A DNA stretch of 50,987 nt from assembly GCA_910585665.1 (NCBI GenBank), contig CAJUFI010000028.1, positions 1 to 50,987 on the forward strand. The letters run 5' to 3'. The position numbers and the translations under genes were made by a program. Of this stretch, positions 34,358-42,871 are shown in pieces (position 1 is the stretch's first letter; the number at the start of each line of letters is the position of its first letter). The stretch is from an uncultured Acetatifactor sp. GTDB lineage: Bacteria > Bacillota > Clostridia > Lachnospirales > Lachnospiraceae. The notes below the pieces were generated by a model that saw only the letters and a list, made by a program, of their open reading frames with translations, did not search any database and was not told the origin of the DNA.

Positions 34358-36226
34358 ATGAATGGTGCCCAGAAGCCTCATCCAAAGCGCAGCTTTAACA
34401 GATTTCCGATTCAGAGACAGTTTATGATCATCAGCGTCCTCTCGTCGCTGATGATTGGCACTTTCACTTTTCTGATATTCCGAACTGCTCCGCAGATTCT
34501 TATGACCAATGTGACCAATTATGTGAATCTCTTTACAGAAAAATACAGCAACCAGCTGGACACGCTGTGCTTTCAGGTGGACGTGCTGTGCCGCCAGTTC
34601 CAGACAGACGGCTTCTACCGTGACCTTTTTGAGGCGAAGTCCTATCAGGATCTGGCGCCGGAAACCACATTGCAGCTGGAGGACGATGTCACTTACATCA
34701 AGTCCATGAACGCCTGCTTCGCGGACATCGCCTTTGTGAACCAGCTGATTCACTGGTCTACGCTGTTCTCTGAGGAAGACCTGTCCGCCTTGTACCAACA
34801 GGCCCTGGAGAGCAACATCAGCACCAGCCATGGACTGGGACTGAAAAAGAGCAGCTTCCTCTCCCTGGCGGACAAGGATTACTATGTCTACTGCTGCAAT
34901 GTCTACAACTACGGAAAACATATCGGCTGCGTCTTCGTCTCGCTGGACATGAGCAAACTGGATCTGGATTCCTACGCCACAGACTCGCCGTCCTCTTTCT
35001 TCATCATGGACACAAGCGGCAATGTCAGCGGGCTCAGCAGCAATTCCCCCCTGTTTGCGGAGGCGGTGGCAACCACCTGTCAGGAATATATCGGGCAGCT
35101 GTCCGGCTCCAGCAGCCCGGCTCCGTATACGGTGAACCGTGATTCTTTTTCCATCCAGATGACCTATTCCGACACGGCGAACTGCTATATCATCAGCGCA
35201 GTGGACATCCCCTCCATCCGGGAGATGCTCAGCGACATGACCTACTATATCTGGTTTCTGCTGGTGGCCCTGGTGCTCTCGGCATTGCTGATGATGGTCT
35301 CCCTGTACCGCAACATGGTAAAGCCCCTGAACCAGATCAGCGGCATCATAGAAGAGATGCGGAGCCGGAAGCAGCGGCATCTTCAGCACCCGCTGGAGGT
35401 CAGGGGCTGCGCGGAGGTGCACGACCTGGCCATGGCTTTCTACCATATGTTTTCCGATATAGAGACGCTGAATGAACAGATTTTCGAGACATCCTCCAAG
35501 CTGTATGAAGAAAAAATACGGGCCCAGGCCACCCAGATCGACTATTTCCGCAGCCAGATCAATCCCCATTTCCTGTACAATGTGCTGGAGCTGATCCGCT
35601 CCCTGGCGCTGACCTATCAGGCCCCGGAAATCGCTTCCATCGCCGTGGCAGTGGGCAAAATATACCGTTACAGCACAAAGGGGAATCCCATCGTCCCTTT
35701 CCGGGAAGAGCTGGAGATGACGAAGGCGTACATCGAGATTCAGAAGTACCGCTTCCATGACAAATTCGACATTTTCTTCAATGTGCCTGACGAGGCGCTG
35801 GAGATGCCGGTCATCAAGATCATTCTGCAGCCTCTGGTAGAGAACGCTATCCAGCACGGAATCGAGCCCGCCCTGGAACATTGCATCCTGTATATCGGCT
35901 GCACAGTGACGGAGACGGAATTTACCGTGGAGATCAGGGACGACGGCGTGGGAATGCCCGCGGAGAAACTGGAGGAAATGCAGACCATCCTCACAGGCTC
36001 CCACTACAACGCTGACAATTATGTAGGCATCCTGAACACCAATGCCCGGCTGAAGCTGCAGTACGGAGAGGAATACGGCATCACCCTCAACAGCCGGGAA
36101 AATGACGGAACCGTAGTGACCCTGCATATGCCGAACCAATCAGAAACGAGCGAAAAACCGCAGAAAACAGAAACAGCATCTGACCATGTCCGGGGACTGA
36201 GCGGGGCAGATGCGGAACTGGAATAG
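34358..36226 (+). CDS. YesM-like sensor histidine kinase
   Basis: The 622-residue membrane kinase has transmembrane helices at 22-41 and 296-316 flanking an extracellular sensor of about 250 residues. A HAMP-like linker follows, then a His_kinase domain with SQINPHFLYN (phospho-acceptor H404) and a HATPase domain with LQPLVENAIQHGIEP and DDGVGMP. This is the LytS/YesM class that governs sugar uptake genes in Firmicutes. It is 11 bp from the response-regulator gene and divergent from the uptake operon, whose ligand it probably senses, possibly through a loaded binding protein. A hydrophilic tail of about 25 residues after the ATPase domain is not typical. Confidence 0.93.
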   Translation: MNGAQKPHPKRSFNRFPIQRQFMIISVLSSLMIGTFTFLIFRTAPQILMTNVTNYVNLFTEKYSNQLDTLCFQVDVLCRQFQTDGFYRDLFEAKSYQDLAPETTLQLEDDVTYIKSMNACFADIAFVNQLIHWSTLFSEEDLSALYQQALESNISTSHGLGLKKSSFLSLADKDYYVYCCNVYNYGKHIGCVFVSLDMSKLDLDSYATDSPSSFFIMDTSGNVSGLSSNSPLFAEAVATTCQEYIGQLSGSSSPAPYTVNRDSFSIQMTYSDTANCYIISAVDIPSIREMLSDMTYYIWFLLVALVLSALLMMVSLYRNMVKPLNQISGIIEEMRSRKQRHLQHPLEVRGCAEVHDLAMAFYHMFSDIETLNEQIFETSSKLYEEKIRAQATQIDYFRSQINPHFLYNVLELIRSLALTYQAPEIASIAVAVGKIYRYSTKGNPIVPFREELEMTKAYIEIQKYRFHDKFDIFFNVPDEALEMPVIKIILQPLVENAIQHGIEPALEHCILYIGCTVTETEFTVEIRDDGVGMPAEKLEEMQTILTGSHYNADNYVGILNTNARLKLQYGEEYGITLNSRENDGTVVTLHMPNQSETSEKPQKTETASDHVRGLSGADAELE

Positions 36227-36237
36227 GAGGACAAAAC

Positions 36238-37632
36238 ATGTACCAGGTACTGCTGGCGGATGATGAACAATCTATCATGGATTCTATGCTGAACCACATT
36301 CCCTGGGCACAATATAATATGGAAGTGGCATACACTGCCACCTCCGGGAAACAGGCTTACGACATCCTGGTAAATACCCCCCCTGATATCGCAATCCTGG
36401 ATATCCGCATGCCCGGGTACAGCGGGCTGGAGCTGTGCAGAATGGTCTCAAAGCAGGCGCTGAAGACCCAGGTCATCATCATCAGCGGCTATGCGGAATT
36501 TTCCTATGCCCAGAAGGCCATCCAGTACGGCGTCCTGGGCTATTGCCTGAAGCCTGTGGAATACGACGAGGTCACCGGGCTGCTGCTGAAGGCGATCCGA
36601 AATCTGCAGCAAAGCACCCCCAGCCTCATCTCTTCGGACGATTTCCTGGCCGCCGTCGACGGCAATGACACGGACAAGATCAGCCGGTACCTGGAGGAAA
36701 ACGGAATTCTGCAGGACAGCTACTATTTTGTCTCCTCCGTCAGCGATGCCCCGCTGCAGCTGCCGGGAACCCTGAGCTTCCGCGTAGGCATCAACCACTA
36801 TGGATACCTTTCCTGCTCTCCCTATGACAGGAATCTGCTGGAAGAGGCCTCCCGCTCTCCCGGCGTCCTGGGCATCGGCGTCTATCCCCTTGCGGTGACG
36901 GCCCGGGATTTCCAGATGGCTTTCTACAAATATACTTCCATGGCATACCATTTCTTCATGGATCCGGATTGCAGGATATGCGATACCTACCATGACTTCC
37001 ACTCCGTGCCGCTGATGCTGCAGATCCAGAAGGCCATGTCCTTCGCGGAGAAGGAGCGGCTGTGCGAGCTGCTGACCCAGCTGAAGGAGGGCGATCCCTA
37101 CAAGCAGCTCTCCATCCATTCCGCCCAGCTGCTTTACAATCTGATCATCTCCAACCCACAGCTGGTGGTAAATCCCCAGGACTACATGCTGTACAATTAC
37201 AGGCAGCTGGTGCATGAATACGCTTCCTTCACGGAACTGCTGGACAGTCTCCTCCAGCTGATCAATGCCGCCCCGGAGACCCATGAGGAATCCGAGGGCT
37301 TAAGCAATGTGTACTTTTTAAGAATCATGAAGTATGTGAACACTTATTACCATGAGAACATCACGCTGCGGGACGTGGCAAAAATGGTGAACCTGAACCC
37401 CAACTACATCAGCCAGCTCTTCAAAAAGTCGGCGGGCACCACCTTTTCCCATTACCTGACCAATCTGCGCATCACCAATGCCAAAAAGCTGCTGACCACC
37501 ACCGACATCTCCATCAATGAGATTTCCCTGAAGACCGGCTTCAACGATTACTTTTATTTTCTGAAGACTTTCAAGAAATACACCGGGCATACGCCCAGCG
37601 AATACAGGAATCTCAGCTATGAACGGGACTGA
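36238..37632 (+). CDS. YesN-like response regulator with AraC DNA-binding domain
   Basis: The 464-residue protein has a receiver domain (residues 1-120; phospho-acceptor D55 in ILDIRMPG, conserved K in CLKPVEY), a middle region without a recognised fold, and a C-terminal AraC-type double helix-turn-helix (about 360-464: ITLRDVAKMVNLNPNYISQL; INEISLKTGFNDYFYFLKTF). It forms the partner of the kinase just upstream (ribosome site AGGAGG) and should activate the divergent uptake operon at 34045-19001. Confidence 0.94.
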   Translation: MYQVLLADDEQSIMDSMLNHIPWAQYNMEVAYTATSGKQAYDILVNTPPDIAILDIRMPGYSGLELCRMVSKQALKTQVIIISGYAEFSYAQKAIQYGVLGYCLKPVEYDEVTGLLLKAIRNLQQSTPSLISSDDFLAAVDGNDTDKISRYLEENGILQDSYYFVSSVSDAPLQLPGTLSFRVGINHYGYLSCSPYDRNLLEEASRSPGVLGIGVYPLAVTARDFQMAFYKYTSMAYHFFMDPDCRICDTYHDFHSVPLMLQIQKAMSFAEKERLCELLTQLKEGDPYKQLSIHSAQLLYNLIISNPQLVVNPQDYMLYNYRQLVHEYASFTELLDSLLQLINAAPETHEESEGLSNVYFLRIMKYVNTYYHENITLRDVAKMVNLNPNYISQLFKKSAGTTFSHYLTNLRITNAKKLLTTTDISINEISLKTGFNDYFYFLKTFKKYTGHTPSEYRNLSYERD

Positions 37633-37698
37633 GGCCGGAAACAAGATCCGGCACCGGGCGGGGAGCCAAACAAAGAAGAAACAGAAAGGATGTCCCCT

Positions 37699-38184
37699 AT
37701 GACCATCAGAACCACCACACCAGATGATTTAGAACAGATTCTACAGATATACGCCTACGCCAGGGCCCAGATGCGCCGGAACGGCAATCCCACCCAATGG
37801 GGAGACGACAGGCCTTCCGCCGCCGTCCTGCAGGCGGACATCCGAAAAGGCCAGAGCCATGTCATAGAAAAAGACGGCCACCTCTGTGCCGTCTTCACCT
37901 TTATCATAGGGGATGACCCCACCTATCAGACCATCGAACAGGGCCGGTGGCTGGACACCGCCCCCTACGGCACCATCCACCGGCTCGCCGGCAACGGCAC
38001 CGCAAAAGGAATCTTTCGCCAATGCCTGTCATACTGCATGGCGCAGATTCCCAATATCAGAATCGACACCCACAGAGACAATGCCATCATGCAGCACCTT
38101 CTGGAAAAAAACGGTTTCGTAAAATGCGGCATCATCTACGTGGAGGACGGCAGCCCCCGGATTGCCTACCAGAAGCGCCTGTGA
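37699..38184 (+). CDS. GNAT-family N-acetyltransferase
   Basis: An intact 161-residue GNAT protein (MTIRTTTPDDLEQILQIYAY; GTIHRLAGNGTAKGIFRQCL; RIDTHRDNAIMQHLLEKNGF). The fold end and substrate loop resemble the small-molecule or amino-acid acetyltransferases of Firmicutes. The ATG at 37699 is chosen because AAAGGA lies 8 nt upstream; an ATG three codons earlier overlaps that site. It is 66 bp behind the response regulator and ends 2 bp from the convergent RyR-operon gene. The substrate is unknown. Confidence 0.85.
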   Translation: MTIRTTTPDDLEQILQIYAYARAQMRRNGNPTQWGDDRPSAAVLQADIRKGQSHVIEKDGHLCAVFTFIIGDDPTYQTIEQGRWLDTAPYGTIHRLAGNGTAKGIFRQCLSYCMAQIPNIRIDTHRDNAIMQHLLEKNGFVKCGIIYVEDGSPRIAYQKRL

Positions 38185-38186
38185 CC

Positions 38187-39554
38187 CTACCGCTGCGCCG
38201 CCCGTTTTACTACATCCCTGTCTTTCTCTTTTTCTTCCTCGCTGAGTGTGCTGTACGGCACCAGGTCCCTGTGGATCCTCCTGGCGTCATCCTTCCTGCC
38301 CCCGCCTTCCGGGCTTCCCTGCTTCCAGTAATTCAGGCTATAGAACCTGCCCCACCGGATATGCTCCAACTCGGCCAGCTCCTCCTCCGGCACCGAGGAA
38401 GCAAGCTCCTTCAGCACCTGATGGAAATCCGCCGACGATATGTTGGAGCTTTTCAGGAACCCGGAAAGCCGGTTCCAGTCCTTCTCCGTCCCGTACTTCT
38501 CCGCGTACTGCCCGTTCAGCGCCATGGCCGCCTGTATCAGCTTCTGCCTGCGGATGTTCTCATCCGTGAAGATCTCCTCGTTCCTGCCAAAGGCCGCGGG
38601 CTTCCCGAAAGCCATGTACTCTCCCATGTCACCGCCCACCGGAGAATAATAGTACAGCTTTCCCTCCTCCGTTTTCACGGCGATGGTCTGGAGCATTTCC
38701 GCGGATACCAGGTCGGCTACAAGGACAAAATCCGCCCTCTCAATAGCCTCCCATGCCGCAGCGTCCATGCCGCCCTCTTCGGAGCCTGCATGGTATACGA
38801 TTTCATCCCCGTTCAGCAGCGGCAGATCCGCATGCTTTCTCTGAAAATGCCCCTTTCCTGAGACCACATGATAGGTGATATGCTGCTCTTTCGAAAACAG
38901 ATTGAGCTGCAGTCCCGCACTCAGCATATTCTGGGCCAGAAGCCCGTCCCCATAGATGACGATGCCGGCTTCCTTTTTCCCCTGCCTCCAGAGGCCTGTC
39001 TTCTTCCAGAAATTCCTGGCTATGGAACTGTTGATGTCAAAAAACGTCACCCCGTCCACTTCCCGCATCAGCCCCATCTCCAGTTCCCTGAGGCCGATAT
39101 AGACCGCCTTCCCCTCCAGCTGCGCCCTGTGCTCCTCAAAAAACTGCAGGCTCTTCCGGTCGGAGGCAAACAGAATGATATGCGATTTAAAATAACTTAA
39201 AAAACGTTCTCCCGGATACACGGCCCTGGTCTTCCGCCCGAACCTGATTGCAATGTCCTCGTCCGTGTACACCGCCACGCTGTCCCTGGCCAGCCCCGCC
39301 ACTCTCCAGGCCAGCCCGTCCCACACGCTTTTCAGCACACACAGAATCGCCGTGGCCGCCACAAGCGGCGCTGTCCATCTGGCAAACTCAATGCACCCAT
39401 TGTACGCCTCCGACACGGGATTCGTGAAATAGAGCGCAAAGCTTGCGTACAAAGCGTCGCTGATCCATTCCCCGGACAGCAGATACCCCACCATGCCCAC
39501 CACCAGCGGCACCAGACATATGACCGGAATCAATTTCCTGAATATCTCTTTCAC
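38187..39554 (-). CDS. Membrane protein with Rossmann-like domain and C-terminal RyR domain
   Basis: The 455-residue protein has two hydrophobic helices at about 6-26 and 60-78. A cytosolic part follows with two Rossmann-like halves (SHIILFASDRKSLQFFEEHR near 125-145; AGIVIYGDGLLAQNMLSAGL at 196-215, then ADFVLVADLVSAEML near 274), similar to TrkA-N/NAD-binding units. A C-terminal RyR domain at about 394-448 has ELEHIRWGRFYSLNYWKQG and DLVPYSTLSEEEKEKDRDVV. RyR domains are named after the ryanodine receptor and occur in prokaryotic proteins where they are thought to bind small ligands. The start is GTG (39554) with GAAGAGG upstream. It is the last gene of the four-gene operon, 13 bp after the nuclease gene. 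It could be a membrane effector gated by a nucleotide (inference). Confidence 0.8.
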   Translation of the reverse strand: MKEIFRKLIPVICLVPLVVGMVGYLLSGEWISDALYASFALYFTNPVSEAYNGCIEFARWTAPLVAATAILCVLKSVWDGLAWRVAGLARDSVAVYTDEDIAIRFGRKTRAVYPGERFLSYFKSHIILFASDRKSLQFFEEHRAQLEGKAVYIGLRELEMGLMREVDGVTFFDINSSIARNFWKKTGLWRQGKKEAGIVIYGDGLLAQNMLSAGLQLNLFSKEQHITYHVVSGKGHFQRKHADLPLLNGDEIVYHAGSEEGGMDAAAWEAIERADFVLVADLVSAEMLQTIAVKTEEGKLYYYSPVGGDMGEYMAFGKPAAFGRNEEIFTDENIRRQKLIQAAMALNGQYAEKYGTEKDWNRLSGFLKSSNISSADFHQVLKELASSVPEEELAELEHIRWGRFYSLNYWKQGSPEGGGRKDDARRIHRDLVPYSTLSEEEKEKDRDVVKRAAQR

Positions 39555-39567
39555 TTCACACGCCTCT

Positions 39568-40791
39568 TCAGTATTTTTCTATCAGCTCCCGGATGCTCAG
39601 TCCCTCTTCATTCACCCAATAGACCGTCCCCCGCAGGGTCCTTACCCGGTTGCGGACGCCCTTCTTTTCCCGCCTGAGGTTGATGACGTCCACACCGGCA
39701 GTGGACGCATTGTCATATATCCCCAGAATCCGCCCGGTCCCCGGCTCCACAAAGGGCTTTGCGTCCTCGTCCAGCACCTGGAAATAGCAGTCTGTTTTGT
39801 TGTCGGCAAGCACTGCCCTTGCATAGTAGGTCTCCCCGTCATACTTCATCACGAAGCGCATTCCGTCCTTCACGGCTCCCCGTCTGTACAGTTCCGTAAA
39901 ATCGGTAACCTGCCGCTGGAGCTGCCTGTTGGGCGTCCGCCCATACCGCTCTTCCACCGAGAGATAGATCTCGTCAAATATGCTCTGATAATGCTCATAT
40001 GCCATGCAGGCCGGCTCGCCGCTGTCCTTCAGGCTGCCCGCCGCCTCCACGGTCTCGAAGACGCCGTCCAGCACCTCCGGATACTCTTCGTAGATTTCCT
40101 TGCACAGGGCCACATTCACCAGCGCCATGGGCGTATTGGAGTTGTGGATCGTCTCCCGGAGATTGGCGGCGTACTGCTCCAGCAGATATTTCCCGTCCTC
40201 CGAAACCTGGGGATGGGCGATGCACTTCGCGATGATGCCGTCATACATTTCCTGATAGGAGATATGGGTGTACATATCCGCGTAAGAGGTCTGCTTCTGA
40301 TCCGCCGTGACGAAAAAGTACAGCGCCCTCTGTCCCGGCTTTTTGTTGGACTCCACATAGTGATAGTAATCTATGGTCTGCCCCTGGGCGGAATTGTTGT
40401 AATTCTCCCTGGCGTTCACCTTGTTCTCTATGACGATGACCAGCTCGTCGCTCTCCCCGTATACGTCAATGGAACGCTTTTTCCCCTCATGGGACGCATC
40501 TTTTTCCGTGCAGAATTTCACGTTATCCAGATTCCACCGATAGATGTCCCTGAGCGTGAAGCCGCACTGAGGATTCTTGATCATATAGATGTTCAGCAGC
40601 CTCGCCAGGGGAAAATGTCCCAGCCGAAGGGAGGAATGGGCGTCCAGGAGCCATGCCATAAAGGAGCTGTGCCAGTGCTCCGTGTGGGTCTGCCCTACGA
40701 TGGTGAAGACATTCGTCTTCTCCTGGCGGAATTTCAGGTTCTGGAACCTGGCATCCGTGATCAGTCTTTCAAGCTCAGAATAGGTAACCAA
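39568..40791 (-). CDS. PD-(D/E)XK nuclease superfamily protein
   Basis: The 407-residue protein shows the nuclease core in its first 150 residues: a helix with E38 (HTEHWHSSFMAWLLDAHSS), D109 in KRSIDVYGES, and the E-x-K box LVIVIENKVNA (E122, K124), then Q136/Q138 in a following helix ending DYYHY. This matches the PDDEXK_4 type group. The C-terminal 200 residues are unrecognised. The start is TTG (40791) behind AAGGGGG; no in-frame ATG lies near. It sits 11 bp after the TIR gene and 13 bp before the RyR membrane gene. A DNA- or RNA-degrading effector is the simplest role; this is inference. Confidence 0.8.
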   Translation of the reverse strand: MVTYSELERLITDARFQNLKFRQEKTNVFTIVGQTHTEHWHSSFMAWLLDAHSSLRLGHFPLARLLNIYMIKNPQCGFTLRDIYRWNLDNVKFCTEKDASHEGKKRSIDVYGESDELVIVIENKVNARENYNNSAQGQTIDYYHYVESNKKPGQRALYFFVTADQKQTSYADMYTHISYQEMYDGIIAKCIAHPQVSEDGKYLLEQYAANLRETIHNSNTPMALVNVALCKEIYEEYPEVLDGVFETVEAAGSLKDSGEPACMAYEHYQSIFDEIYLSVEERYGRTPNRQLQRQVTDFTELYRRGAVKDGMRFVMKYDGETYYARAVLADNKTDCYFQVLDEDAKPFVEPGTGRILGIYDNASTAGVDVINLRREKKGVRNRVRTLRGTVYWVNEEGLSIRELIEKY

Positions 40792-40802
40792 CTCTTTCCC
40801 CC

Positions 40803-42857
40803 TTACTCAAATTCCAGATAAAAATCCTCCTGGGACAGCCCCAATGCCTTCAGCTGCTTCGTCAGGGAATTCTTCAGCCAATCGTACTCCGAATAATGGG
40901 TGCACATGCTGTAGCCGCTGACCGCCTGGGAGGTCACTGCCGTATAGGTGACGCTCTCCTTTCTTTCCTTCCGGGCCTGATGCTCCTCCTGTGTGATGAA
41001 AATGGGATTTTTCATATTTCCGTCCCCGTTCACCCGCTCAATATACGCCATCCCCATCTCGTCGATCCGGCTCATGGCAAAACAGAACACCAGCTGCCGC
41101 GCTGTCCCAAAGGCCTTGCCGTCCCCGTCCCTCTCCAGGGAATACCGCTCGCAGCCATTCACGCCGATCAGGCCGATATGGCTGCATGATTTCGACTGGA
41201 ATTTCTTGTTATTGTATTCTTCCAAAAAGGCCGACAGCCGATGTCTGCCGCTTATCTTTTCCACAGGTCCTCCCCCGGAAAGGGTCACCGGGCCTGTGAT
41301 TCTGCCGCCCGTTTGTACTACACTTCCGTCTTCTTCGTCTTTTCCCTGGTCTACCGGTTTCTCCGTACTGCCTTTCCTTTTGGCAGCTTCATCGGATCCG
41401 GCAGTTTCGGTCAGATCCGTTCCCGGAACCTCCTTCTGCCCGCTCCCGCCGGCGTCCTCCTCTGACGTATACGCAAAGGAGAACCGGTCTATGGGAAGCC
41501 CGAACTCCAGCAGCCTGGGCTTCAGCACCGCGTCAATCCACTGGTACTGCCCGTAATGGCGGTACATGTAATACCCTTCCACGCCTTCCGCTTCAATCTT
41601 CCTGTATTTATTCTGATCCTCCCGCCTATCGTAAATGTCCTGGCTGATGAACACCGGATTCTTCAGCCCCTGGTGCCTCTCATTCACCTCCCGGATGAAA
41701 TCCAGCCCCCTCTCGGCGAGGAGCTTCATGACGAATCCCCAAGCCAGATCGAAGGCGGAATCGCAGAATTCCGTGCCGTATCTTTCATACCCTTCTGCCC
41801 CCACCAGCCTGAATTTCGCAAAGGTATCCTTTTTGAAAGTATTGTTGCCATATTTTGCCAGGAAATCCGTCAGGGATATGGTTCCGCTGTCGGGTTTGGA
41901 CACGACAGGTTCCCACCGGGCAAGCAGTTCCATGTCAGAACCCACCACATCCTTTCGGAAATCCCATTTCCGCCCCCCGTCCACATCCGGAATCAATTCA
42001 TGCCATCCCCTGAAGACCTTCCCGTCTTTCTTCGGTTCGGCGGGCTCCTCCAGTTTCCGGCCTTTTTCTATCTCAAATTCCTGCACCTGCTCGTCATTCC
42101 GGAACCTGACAACCACCGTTTCCTTCTCTATAACGATATCGGGCTTTTCCCTATGGAAGACCTCTTTGCCCAGGGCGTCCTGGATGGAACCGACGATTCC
42201 CTCTAAATCGCCGTCAGGCCCATTATAATAATTTTCATTGATTTTAAGATGGGCAAGCAGATTCTTTACAAGATTGCTGCACCTTTTCTTTGTAAAGGGC
42301 CTGTCCCGCTTATACCAATGGCGCGCCTCCTTGAATACCCCTATATCCACCAGCTCTTCGAACGTCTCGTCAAACAGGCTCTTTTCCGTGCCGGCATTCA
42401 GGTTGACAGTGCCGTCTTCATAGTTCTTTACCCCCAGCCCTGTATTAATCTCCCCCTCGGCGCCATCCATGGCCGTGAGCTTGTCCAGATTTACCTGTAC
42501 TACCTTTTTCCCTGCCTGCTGCGTCTGGCTGTACATCAATTCCAGCAGCGTTGCATAACTTGTGGCATATTTGTCATCGACAAACGCTATGACCCCCTTG
42601 CAGTTATAATTCTCCATGTTTTCGGGGAACTGTGAAATCCACAAATCATTATGGGTATCAAAGCTGCCGTCAAAATACACATTAAGGCCATGCTCTTTCA
42701 AAAGCCTGTAAACAATGTCATGGAGGACTGTTTCCCAGTCGTCACTCTTATAACTGATGAACACGTATGGTTTGTTGCTGTCCTTATCACATAAATGATT
42801 CTTAATGTACCTGACGTGTTCATCCACAGATCTTCTTCTGTTCTCCTCCGGTGTCAT
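40803..42857 (-). CDS. TIR-domain protein with InlB-like repeat and duplicated C-terminal domain
   Basis: The 684-residue protein has a TIR domain at 28-160 (NKPYVFISYKSDDWETVLHD; GVIAFVDDKYATSYATLLEL), with E106 placed where TIR NADases keep their catalytic Glu. Next comes a helical region, then at about 247-316 a beta-grasp InlB/Listeria-Bacteroides-type repeat (FRGWHE, WDFRKDV, MELLARWEP), normally found on secreted proteins. Last are two copies of an unknown domain, 326-463 and 538-684 (FRLVGAEGYERYGTEF against IGLIGVNGCERYSLER; KNPVFISQD against KNPIFITQE; HYGQYQWIDAVLKPRLLEFG against HYSEYDWLKNSLTKQLKALG), joined by a low-complexity linker. No signal peptide. It lies 14 bp after the HD-RyR gene. 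Confidence 0.82.
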   Translation of the reverse strand: MTPEENRRRSVDEHVRYIKNHLCDKDSNKPYVFISYKSDDWETVLHDIVYRLLKEHGLNVYFDGSFDTHNDLWISQFPENMENYNCKGVIAFVDDKYATSYATLLELMYSQTQQAGKKVVQVNLDKLTAMDGAEGEINTGLGVKNYEDGTVNLNAGTEKSLFDETFEELVDIGVFKEARHWYKRDRPFTKKRCSNLVKNLLAHLKINENYYNGPDGDLEGIVGSIQDALGKEVFHREKPDIVIEKETVVVRFRNDEQVQEFEIEKGRKLEEPAEPKKDGKVFRGWHELIPDVDGGRKWDFRKDVVGSDMELLARWEPVVSKPDSGTISLTDFLAKYGNNTFKKDTFAKFRLVGAEGYERYGTEFCDSAFDLAWGFVMKLLAERGLDFIREVNERHQGLKNPVFISQDIYDRREDQNKYRKIEAEGVEGYYMYRHYGQYQWIDAVLKPRLLEFGLPIDRFSFAYTSEEDAGGSGQKEVPGTDLTETAGSDEAAKRKGSTEKPVDQGKDEEDGSVVQTGGRITGPVTLSGGGPVEKISGRHRLSAFLEEYNNKKFQSKSCSHIGLIGVNGCERYSLERDGDGKAFGTARQLVFCFAMSRIDEMGMAYIERVNGDGNMKNPIFITQEEHQARKERKESVTYTAVTSQAVSGYSMCTHYSEYDWLKNSLTKQLKALGLSQEDFYLEFE

Positions 42858-42871
42858 CGCACATCCCCCTC

